A stretch of DNA of 12,500 nt from an uncultured Clostridia bacterium. Lineage in GTDB: Bacteria; Bacillota; Clostridia; TANB77; CAG-508. Shown piece after piece: positions 6,225 through 12,500 of this stretch. The notes under the pieces were generated by a model. That model made no database searches. It was not told where the DNA came from and saw only the letters and a program-made list of their open reading frames with translations. The position numbers were made by a program, and so were the translations under genes. The DNA lies in contig CANQMG010000037.1 in NCBI GenBank assembly GCA_947624925.1, forward strand, positions 1-12,500. The letters run 5' to 3'. The number at the start of each line of letters is the position of its first letter. The first letter of the stretch is position 1.

Positions 6225-8657
6225 TTAATTATCTTCTCTTTCAACAGTTTCTATGCTTACAACTTTTCCTCCATCATTTGTCCTCATTAACGTTACTCCT
6301 TGCGTTGCTCTTCCCAATATACTTATATCCTTAACATTTAGTCTAATAATAGTTCCTGTATTTGTTATAAGCATTACATCATTATCTTCTGTTGCAATTC
6401 TTATTCCAACAATATTTCCTGTTTTATTTGTTATTTTATATGTTATAACTCCTTTTCCTCCTCTTGCTTGTACTCTATATTCATCTAATTCAGTCCTTTT
6501 TCCAAAACCATTTTCAGTAATTGCAAGTAAAGTTGCCTTAGAACCAACTATAATAGATTCCATTCCTATAACAAAATCATCATTGTCTAATCTAATTCCT
6601 ATAACACCTTGTCCTGTTCTACCAATTGGTCTTACATCCTTCTCATCAAATGTTATACTCATACCTTTACTTGTTACTAAAACTACATTATCTTCTCCAT
6701 CTGTAAGTCTTACATCTATTAATTCGTCATCTTCTTTTAATGTAATAGATTGTAAACCAGATTTTCTAGTTGAATCATATTCTTTTAATGGTGTTTTCTT
6801 AATTAATCCACTTCTTGTTGCCATAAGAAGGTACTTTCCGTCAGCAAAATTAGATATAGGAATTACCGCTGAAATTTTTTCTCCATTATCTAAACTTAAT
6901 AAATTTACAATTGCTGTTCCTTTTGCAGTTCTTCCTGCCTCTGGAACTTCATATCCCCTTAATCTATATAACTTTCCTTTATTGCTAAAGAATAATAATG
7001 TATCATGTGTAGAGGCTGTAAATATTTGTTTTACAAAATCTTCTTCTCTTGTAGCTATTCCAGTTATACCTTTTCCACCTCTTCTTTGGCTTTTATATGT
7101 ATCAATTGGCATTCTTTTTATATATCCAAAATGTGTTAATGCAATTACTGTTTGCTCTTCTTTAATTAAATCTTCAACATTAAATTCTCCCTCTGCAGCA
7201 ATAATTTTGGTTTTTCTTTCATCTCCAAATTTATCCCTAACTTCTATAAGTTCTTCTTTTATAATATTGAATACTAATTTTTCACTTGATAAAACTTCTT
7301 TATAGTAAGCAATTAATTTCATTAATTCTTGATATTCTTCTTCTATTTTTTCTCTTTGCAATCCAGATAATGTCTTTAATCTCATATCCAATATAGATTG
7401 TGCCTGGATATCACTTAGACCAAATCTTTCCATTAATCTTTCTTTAGCATCATCATAAGAAGATCTTATAATATTAATTACTTCATCTATATTGTCTAAT
7501 GCTATTTTTAAACCTTCCAAGATATGCGCTCTTGCCTCTGCTTTATCAAGCTCAAACTTAGTTCTTCTTAATACAACTTCTTTTCTGTGCTCTATATAGT
7601 AATCCATACATTGTCTAAGTGTTAGAATTCTAGGTTCTCCATCTACTAAAGCAAGCATTATTATTCCAAAAGTATCTTGCATCTGTGTATGCTTAAATAA
7701 TAAATTTAAAACAACTTGAGCATTAGCATCTCTTTTTAGTTCAATTACAATTCTTACTCTATCATTTCTATCTGATTCATCTCTTACTTCTGAAATTCCT
7801 TCTATTCTTTTTTCTTTTACAAGACTTGCAATATTTTCTATCAATTTAGCCTTGTTTACTTGATATGGAAGAGAATTTACTATTATTCTTTGTTTATTAC
7901 CACTTGTTTCTTCTATCTCTGTTTCTGCTCTTAAAGTTATTTTTCCTTTTCCTGTTGTATATGCTTGTCTTATCCCTTCTGTTCCTAAAATAATACCTTC
8001 TGTTGGAAAATCTGGACCTTTAACAATTTTCATTAATTCTTCATCAGATACATTGTCTTCGTCAATAATTTTTATAATTCCATTAATTACTTCTGTTAAA
8101 TTATGTGGTGGAATATTAGTTGCCATACCTACAGCTATTCCTGATGAACCATTTATTAATAGTGCAGGAATTTTAGCTGGTAGAACTGTTGGCTCTTGTA
8201 ATCTATCATCATAATTAGGCATAAAATTAACTGTATTTTTATCAATATCTGCTAGCATATAATTAGAAATTTTTGCCATTCTAGCTTCTGTATACCTCAT
8301 TGCAGCAGCTCCATCACCATCTATAGAACCAAAATTTCCGTGTCCATCAATTAACATATATCTTAAAGAAAAATCTTGAGCCATTCTAACCATAGCATCA
8401 TAAACAGCTGCATCACCATGAGGATGATATCTTCCTAAAACTGAACCTACAGTATTAGCACACTTTCTATATGGTTTATCAGATGTAATTCCATCTTCAT
8501 ACATTGCATATAAAATTCTTCTATGAACTGGTTTTAATCCATCTCTTACATCTGGTAAAGCTCTAGATACTATAACGCTCATAGCATAGTCTATATACGC
8601 TGTTTTCATTTCTGTTTCAATATCTCTTTGTATAATTTTTTCTCCTTGTTGTTCCAT
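6225..8657 (-). CDS. gyrA: DNA gyrase subunit A
   Basis: GyrA is the DNA breakage-reunion subunit of gyrase, working with GyrB to add negative supercoils. The 810-residue protein has the typical length. Residues 71-122 hold the conserved HPHGD...YMLIDGHGNFGSIDGD stretch and the catalytic Arg121-Tyr122 (AMRYTE), matching E. coli numbering exactly. The GyrA box QRRGGKG (524-530) is present, which distinguishes gyrase from ParC of topoisomerase IV. The C-terminal half (about 490-810) has repeated motifs of the DNA-wrapping beta-pinwheel. Residue 83 is Ala instead of the common Ser/Thr, while Asp87 is kept. I chose ATG 8657: GAGG lies 7 nt upstream. The more upstream ATG (8690) directly touches the -10 box and would precede the predicted transcript start. 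The T4SS right block lies upstream on the same strand. Confidence 0.97.
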   Translation of the reverse strand: MEQQGEKIIQRDIETEMKTAYIDYAMSVIVSRALPDVRDGLKPVHRRILYAMYEDGITSDKPYRKCANTVGSVLGRYHPHGDAAVYDAMVRMAQDFSLRYMLIDGHGNFGSIDGDGAAAMRYTEARMAKISNYMLADIDKNTVNFMPNYDDRLQEPTVLPAKIPALLINGSSGIAVGMATNIPPHNLTEVINGIIKIIDEDNVSDEELMKIVKGPDFPTEGIILGTEGIRQAYTTGKGKITLRAETEIEETSGNKQRIIVNSLPYQVNKAKLIENIASLVKEKRIEGISEVRDESDRNDRVRIVIELKRDANAQVVLNLLFKHTQMQDTFGIIMLALVDGEPRILTLRQCMDYYIEHRKEVVLRRTKFELDKAEARAHILEGLKIALDNIDEVINIIRSSYDDAKERLMERFGLSDIQAQSILDMRLKTLSGLQREKIEEEYQELMKLIAYYKEVLSSEKLVFNIIKEELIEVRDKFGDERKTKIIAAEGEFNVEDLIKEEQTVIALTHFGYIKRMPIDTYKSQRRGGKGITGIATREEDFVKQIFTASTHDTLLFFSNKGKLYRLRGYEVPEAGRTAKGTAIVNLLSLDNGEKISAVIPISNFADGKYLLMATRSGLIKKTPLKEYDSTRKSGLQSITLKEDDELIDVRLTDGEDNVVLVTSKGMSITFDEKDVRPIGRTGQGVIGIRLDNDDFVIGMESIIVGSKATLLAITENGFGKRTELDEYRVQARGGKGVITYKITNKTGNIVGIRIATEDNDVMLITNTGTIIRLNVKDISILGRATQGVTLMRTNDGGKVVSIETVEREDN

Positions 8658-8669
8658 TATTTTACCTCT
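8655..8669 (-). promoter_or_regulatory. ribosome binding site that sets the gyrA start
   Basis: On the minus strand AGAGGT precedes the ATG at 8657-8655, with 7 nt between GAGG and the start. The protein then begins MEQQGEKII, and Y122 and the GyrA-box spacing match the usual GyrA numbering. Confidence 0.7.
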
Positions 8670-8690
8670 TTTCTGTTTTATTCTAGTCAT

Positions 8691-8719
8691 ATTATACTAA
8701 ACCTTACGGAAATATGCAA
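8691..8719 (-). promoter_or_regulatory. sigma-A promoter of gyrA
   Basis: On the minus strand there is TTGCAT (8714-8719), a 17-bp spacer and a perfect TATAAT (8691-8696). The start of transcription would be near 8684, giving a leader of about 27 nt to the chosen ATG. gyrA can thus be transcribed separately from the T4SS genes upstream. I found no clear intrinsic terminator between 8720 and 8773, only A/T hairpins without a proper U-tract, so read-through from the T4SS block into gyrA remains possible. Confidence 0.72.
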
Positions 8720-8773
8720 GAAGAAAAAAATAAACTTTTTAAATAATATTTTAAATTTTTTATAATAAATATA

Positions 8774-9520
8774 TTATACTAATTTATTTATTAATTCTTC
8801 TTCTTCTTTTGAAAAAACATAATCTATTCCTTTACTTTTTACTAAGTTATGTATATTTTCTATTCTTCTTGCCTCTTTTATTGTATTTTCCATAGGAATT
8901 ACCTCAGGTAATTGTTTTTTTATCTTGTTATATTCTCTTTCCATTCCATCTAAATCTTTTTTGTTATAATAATTATTCCAATTCTCAGTATATTTTCCTA
9001 TTTTTTCTATAGCTTTTATTTGACTTGTGAACTTTTCTTCTATATTATCTGACACTGTATTTAATATCATATTTTTTCCTTTTTTTATTAATAATGCTGT
9101 TTTACTTTGAATCAATCCATTTTTTTCTGATATATTTAAAGCAGTATCAATTCCATTTGATAAACTATCTATAATTCCTCCGCTTTTTATTGCAGCATTA
9201 ACTTGAGAAATGTTATCAAATTTTCCTGTTACAATTCCTAATGCACTTTTTCCCAAATTGATTGCTGAATTAATTGCCGTATTAATTCCTTCTTTAAAAC
9301 CACTTTTCATTATTGCATCTTTAATATCTATTACTTCCTCTTCTATAAAATCTGGAAGCACCACCCTAAGACCTATATCTAAGGCTGTATTTATTGTTTT
9401 TCCTAAAGTTGTTTCTATAAAATTATTTTGATCTTTTTCTGTTACAACTCCATTTTCAATAACATTATTAATGCTATTATTTATTTCTTCATTTACTTTT
9501 TTATTTTCATCTAATTCCAT
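8774..9520 (-). CDS. unrecognised 248-aa soluble protein of the right T4SS block
   Basis: I do not recognise a family with known function. The protein is acidic at its N-terminus (residues 1-40). It then has a long stretch of short, Ala/Gly/Ile-rich amphipathic helices with repeating spacing (GINTAINSAINLGKSALGIV, about 78-97; GGIIDSLSNGIDTALNI, 114-130). The C-terminal helical part is charged, with WNNYYNKKDLDGME (181-194) and ENTIKEARRIENIHNLV (211-227). There is no signal peptide, obvious membrane span, cysteine or nucleotide-binding motif. ATG 9520 has SD AGGAG overlapping the previous gene's stop, with a 10-bp gap, so it is probably co-translated with the CpaE-like gene. It is the last gene before gyrA. 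A T4SS accessory factor, a substrate, or a chromosomal gene unrelated to transfer are all possible. Confidence 0.75.
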   Translation of the reverse strand: MELDENKKVNEEINNSINNVIENGVVTEKDQNNFIETTLGKTINTALDIGLRVVLPDFIEEEVIDIKDAIMKSGFKEGINTAINSAINLGKSALGIVTGKFDNISQVNAAIKSGGIIDSLSNGIDTALNISEKNGLIQSKTALLIKKGKNMILNTVSDNIEEKFTSQIKAIEKIGKYTENWNNYYNKKDLDGMEREYNKIKKQLPEVIPMENTIKEARRIENIHNLVKSKGIDYVFSKEEEELINKLV

Positions 9521-9530
9521 AATCTCTCTC

Positions 9531-10094
9531 CTATTTAATATTTATATTTAATTCTATTTTTATATTAATATCAGAATTTTTATTTTTTAAATTATTAATT
9601 AATTTTTTTATTTTATTATTTTTAATTTTATTATTACTTTTTAATTTATTTTTTTCTTTTAGTATCTTTTTATTTTTTTTAATATCTTCTTTTATTATTT
9701 TTTTATTATTTTTATTTTCTTCATTTAATTCATTTTTAATTTTTTCTATATTACAAATAAAATCATTTAATTTATAAAAATTAATTTCACTTTCATATAA
9801 TTTAAAAAAATTATTTTTTAATATTTCATAATTTAAATATTTATTTTTATCCTTAAATAAAATAATAATTTTTATTTTATTATTTATTTTATTTACTTTA
9901 TTTAATAATTCATCTAATTCTATTTTTCCATCAAGTTCTTCATTTAAAATAATAATATCTATATTTTTCTCTTCTTCTAAGAATTCTAATATTCCTTCTT
10001 TATATAATATATCTCTAGATATAATATTAAATTTATTATTTTTCTTTAATTCTTCATTAATTGCTGGATTCCCAATTGCAGTTAAAATATTCAA
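9531..10094 (-). CDS. CpaE-like receiver-domain protein without the ATPase part
   Basis: Residues 1-115 look like the pseudo-receiver domain of clostridial CpaE/AAA-ATPase proteins found beside VirB4. They begin MNILTAIGNP with alternating hydrophobic strands (IDIIILNEEL at 45-54, KIKIIILF at 73-80). Relatives, as I remember them, continue into a MinD/ParA-type ATPase with a deviant Walker A motif. Here there is none: residues 120-187 are a Lys/Asn/Ile/Glu-rich tail and the frame stops. The start is TTG at 10094, overlapping the virB4 stop as TTGA. The SD is GGAGGAG, encoded by the Glu-Glu-Glu end of VirB4. The tail is almost free of G and C. It may be a shortened regulator, a decayed gene or a genuine short form. 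Confidence 0.65.
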   Translation of the reverse strand: MNILTAIGNPAINEELKKNNKFNIISRDILYKEGILEFLEEEKNIDIIILNEELDGKIELDELLNKVNKINNKIKIIILFKDKNKYLNYEILKNNFFKLYESEINFYKLNDFICNIEKIKNELNEENKNNKKIIKEDIKKNKKILKEKNKLKSNNKIKNNKIKKLINNLKNKNSDINIKIELNINIK

Positions 10095-11968
10095 TCTATC
10101 TCCTCCTCAATTTTACATAAGTTTTTTATGTTTATCTTTTTGCTTAATATCTCTTTTTCTAAATTACTTGAATCAATTTTAGTTAAAATATGTTCATCTC
10201 CAACAAACATTAAACATTCTCCTCTTTTTAATGATTTAATTTCTATTTTTTCTTTTTCTGTTATATTTGTATATTCACTTAATAAATTAATATTTTCTTC
10301 TTCTAACGAAAAAAAGGATTTTATACTTGAATTATTCAATATGCTTTTTCCATATGTTCCATTTTCTAAACTAAATAAATCTGATACATCTTGTGTTATT
10401 GCAACAGCACTTCCTCCATACTTTCTTATTGTCTTGAATATTTTATATATAAATCCTGCAACATTTTTATTAGATGTTACACCTATTAACCTCCAAATTT
10501 CATCTAAATATATAGCTTTTTTTTCTTCTCTATTTATTTTTATTTTATCCCAAAATAATTCTGTAAAAATATACATACCATATTTTAAATTTTCTTCTCC
10601 TAGTTCATAAACATCTGCTACAATTAATTTGTTTTTAATTTTTATATTTGTATAATTATTAAAAAATTTTAATGAACCTTTTATAAATGGAATTAATTTA
10701 ATTTTAAATTTTTCAGTTTTTATATCTTTAGTTAAAACATTATAAAAATCTTCTAATATTGGCATATCATAACTACATTTAAATATTTTATTTCCGTTTT
10801 CTTTTTTATATAAAGACTCATCATTAAAATCAATTCCTTTTGTTTTATAACATTCTATAATTTTTTCTTCTATTATTGCTTTTTCTTCTTCATCCATTTC
10901 GCCAAATACTAAATTAAAAAATCCAATTAATTTTGTAATTTTAGTAGCCAAATATCCTTTATTATTATCTTCTATGCTTTCTTCTCTTATATCAAATACA
11001 TTTATAAATGTATTTGATGTCGGCCCTATTTTAAATAATATTCCTTCTAAATTTTCGCACAAATTAGTATATTCTCTATCAGGGTCAATAATAAATTGTT
11101 CTATTCCAAGCAGTCTATTCCTTAAAATTAGAAGTTTAGTATAAAAAGATTTTCCTGCTCCACTTGTACCAAAAATACACATATTGGCATTTTTATATTT
11201 ATTATTATTATATCTATCTATAAAAACTAAAGAATTATTATAAATATTAGTTCCTATAAAAATACCATTATCATCAAATACAGATGACGAAACAAAAGGA
11301 TATGTAGATACTAAACCACTTGTTAAAACATTTCTTTTACTTGCTTCTTTTAGATCTATATTATTTTCCATATATGGCATACATGATGTAAAAGCCTGTT
11401 CTTGTCTAAAATATGCTCTTTTTGTTTGCATACCTCTACTTTGTAAAAGACCTTCTATTTTATTTAACAAATATTCTAATTCTTTTATATTGGTGGAAAA
11501 TAAATTTACATATATATATAAATAGTACATTTCTTCATTATTTACTTGCATTTCTTTTCTTATATATTTTGCATCATTATATGAAAATGCAACAATATCT
11601 ATGTCCTGCCTATTTTGATTTGCTTGCTTTAAATCTACTCCAGTATTACCTATATGATATGTTAATTCTCTAATTGTTTTATATGTATCTTTTTTTTCAT
11701 AGAAAATTGAAACATTAATGTTTGCATTTGTATCAATTAAATTTTTTAAAATTAAATCCGGTTGCTCTCTATTATAGTTTACTATTAATAAAGAAGAATA
11801 ATAAACTTCATCAATTTCTAAATATTTTGGATTTGTATTATTTACATATGTAGGAGATATCTCATCTATATCTGTATATATTCCATCCAAAACATCTTCT
11901 TTTATTTTATTTTTTTTTACAAATTTTTTTATAAAATTATTTAAAAAAAATTTATTTATTTTTATCAC
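10091..11968 (-). CDS. VirB4-type conjugation ATPase
   Basis: VirB4 is the cytoplasmic ATPase that drives T4SS assembly and substrate transfer. The protein is about 622-625 residues. The N-terminal domain (about 20-250) is the CagE/TrbE/VirB-type region. The RecA-like core has Walker A GTSGAGKS (267-274) and Walker B AIYLDE (485-490) followed by WRLIG. Conserved C-terminal motifs are KYGGSAVAITQDVSDLF (516-532) and SLKRGECLMFVGD (579-591). It lacks the fused extra N-terminal domain, because the TraC-like part is a separate gene just upstream. The given start is GTG at 11968, which lies inside the SD; ATA at 11959 has correct spacing. It ends in TGA overlapping the next gene. It stands 6 kb from, and opposite to, the VirD4 and PrgI-like genes. 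Confidence 0.92.
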   Translation of the reverse strand: MIKINKFFLNNFIKKFVKKNKIKEDVLDGIYTDIDEISPTYVNNTNPKYLEIDEVYYSSLLIVNYNREQPDLILKNLIDTNANINVSIFYEKKDTYKTIRELTYHIGNTGVDLKQANQNRQDIDIVAFSYNDAKYIRKEMQVNNEEMYYLYIYVNLFSTNIKELEYLLNKIEGLLQSRGMQTKRAYFRQEQAFTSCMPYMENNIDLKEASKRNVLTSGLVSTYPFVSSSVFDDNGIFIGTNIYNNSLVFIDRYNNNKYKNANMCIFGTSGAGKSFYTKLLILRNRLLGIEQFIIDPDREYTNLCENLEGILFKIGPTSNTFINVFDIREESIEDNNKGYLATKITKLIGFFNLVFGEMDEEEKAIIEEKIIECYKTKGIDFNDESLYKKENGNKIFKCSYDMPILEDFYNVLTKDIKTEKFKIKLIPFIKGSLKFFNNYTNIKIKNKLIVADVYELGEENLKYGMYIFTELFWDKIKINREEKKAIYLDEIWRLIGVTSNKNVAGFIYKIFKTIRKYGGSAVAITQDVSDLFSLENGTYGKSILNNSSIKSFFSLEEENINLLSEYTNITEKEKIEIKSLKRGECLMFVGDEHILTKIDSSNLEKEILSKKINIKNLCKIEEEID

Positions 11969-11973
11969 CTCCT
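11957..11973 (-). promoter_or_regulatory. ribosome binding site of virB4 with an ambiguous start
   Basis: On the minus strand AGGAGG (11973-11968) runs directly into TG, so the only standard upstream start, GTG 11968-11966, uses the last G of the SD. The in-frame codon 8 nt downstream of the SD is ATA (11959-11957), followed by AATAAATTT. No ATG, GTG or TTG is found at normal spacing; the first later one in frame is TTG near codon 27. Confidence 0.55.
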
Positions 11974-12005
11974 AATTTTGTTTACTTAATTTAATTATTT
12001 GTAAA

Positions 12006-12500
12006 CTATGTTTTATTAAAATTTTTATTATTTAAAAAGCTTTTTATAATTTCTTTAGTTTCAACCTTATCTTTGCATTCAAATACAAGGTTTCCACATC
12101 TAGATAAACATTCTTTTATTTTAAAATATTTTTCATTTAATTCATCTATTATTATTTCTTTATTTTTTATTTCATCTTTTTTATTTTCATTTTTTTCTTT
12201 AATAACAATATAAAAATTTTTAGATGATGATATTTTTTCTTTATTTAATTTTTTTATATATTCAATATACTGATTGGAAATATAAGAAATAACTTCATTT
12301 TTTTCTTTTTCTTTTTGAATATTAATTTTATTAATATGTTTAGATAAATCTTCTTTATTTGTTTGGATTAAAATTTGAATATCAAAATTACAAGTTTTTA
12401 AAAAAATTTTATATGAATTTAAAATTGCTTCTTTTTCGAGATTTGATTTTAAATTATAATTAATTGGATAAACTTTTATTATTTTTATATAAGAACCATT
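12006..12500 (-). CDS. TraC-like VirB4-associated T4SS protein (5' end outside window)
   Basis: My own reading of the minus strand gives an open frame of 164 residues entering from the right edge and ending in TAG at 12006-12008; the start is not visible. The visible part runs IKIIKVYPINYNLKSNLEKE, then FLKTCNFDIQILIQTNK, a long charged helix (KINIQKEKEKNEVISYISNQ) and KNFYIVIKEK. The order of an NF-D-QI-IQ strand, a helix rich in E/K and an F-YIVI strand matches the TraC-like domain found between PrgI and VirB4 in Gram-positive T4SS clusters, here as a separate gene. The gap to virB4 is 37 bp with the SD. Two cysteines occur in KECLSRCGN. Assignment is by pattern and context. Confidence 0.72.
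   Translation of the reverse strand, partial: NGSYIKIIKVYPINYNLKSNLEKEAILNSYKIFLKTCNFDIQILIQTNKEDLSKHINKINIQKEKEKNEVISYISNQYIEYIKKLNKEKISSSKNFYIVIKEKNENKKDEIKNKEIIIDELNEKYFKIKECLSRCGNLVFECKDKVETKEIIKSFLNNKNFNKT

Noticed and set aside
6253..7305. Long open frame on the plus strand
   Set aside because: It lies entirely antisense to gyrA, has no ribosome binding site and reads as a Ser/Pro/Ile-rich shadow of the gyrA codons.
8761..8778. A/T-only inverted repeat TATAATA/TATTATA as terminator of the right T4SS block
   Set aside because: The stem is weak, it overlaps the end of the 248-aa gene, and no U-tract follows on the minus strand.
9541..9900. AT-rich tract as a replication origin or unwinding element
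   Set aside because: The stretch is an open coding frame with gene-like spacing on both sides, and I see no cluster of DnaA boxes.
10128..10610. Plus-strand open frame opposite the 3' part of virB4
   Set aside because: It is antisense to a well-supported ATPase coding region with Walker B and C-terminal motifs, has no SD, and its hydrophobic composition is explained by the complement of Lys/Glu-rich codons.
11413..11673. Plus-strand open frame opposite the N-terminal part of virB4
   Set aside because: Antisense to the conserved VirB4 N-terminal domain, without SD or promoter.
1..12500. CRISPR array, insertion sequence or transposase
   Set aside because: No regularly spaced direct repeats, no terminal inverted repeats with a transposase frame, and no DDE or serine recombinase motifs were seen.

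Overview
The window comes from a very AT-rich, low-GC Gram-positive bacterium, most likely an uncultured or gut-type member of the Clostridia. The evidence is a DnaD-type/DnaI-type helicase-loader pair, strong AGGAGG ribosome binding sites, sigma-A type promoters with 17-bp spacers, and a Gram-positive type IV secretion (T4SS) gene set of PrgI, VirB4, VirD4 and TrbC/VirB2-like pilin. TGA is used as a stop codon (end of virB4), so this is not a Mycoplasma-type code.

Layout. At the left edge, on the minus strand, lie tRNA-Lys(TTT) with its own promoter and a small DUF1858 cysteine protein. A plus-strand T4SS block follows (about 546-4025): a possible short membrane peptide, a VirD4/TraG coupling ATPase, a pilin-like protein, a VirB6/TrbL-like channel protein and a PrgI/VirB3-like protein. 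After a weak terminator and a good promoter comes the plus-strand pair of dnaD-like and dnaI/dnaC-like genes (4213-6204). It converges on gyrA (6225-8657, minus) at a shared bidirectional terminator. Upstream of gyrA and in the same orientation lies a second T4SS block, reading leftwards from the right edge: a TraC-like protein (cut by the window), the VirB4 ATPase, a CpaE-like receiver protein lacking its usual ATPase half, and a 248-aa protein that I do not recognise.

How it fits together. VirD4 and VirB4 would power DNA or protein transfer. The pilin-like, VirB6-like and PrgI-like proteins would form the membrane part, and the TraC-like and CpaE-like proteins are typical companions of clostridial VirB4. 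No relaxase, cell-wall hydrolase, VirB8-like protein, integrase or transposase is visible, so mobility cannot be claimed from this window. DnaD-like, DnaI-like and GyrA are chromosomal replication and topology genes.

The most interesting point is architectural. The T4SS is split into two converging halves around dnaD-dnaI-gyrA, and PrgI is separated from TraC-like/VirB4, which normally follow it. A single inversion with one end at 4026-4212 and the other beyond the right edge would restore one continuous operon. Other notable points are T4SS genes whose only well-spaced start codons are non-standard (CTG, ATA, perhaps ATT), an apparently ATPase-less CpaE relative with an almost GC-free tail, and alanine at position 83 in the quinolone-contact region of GyrA.
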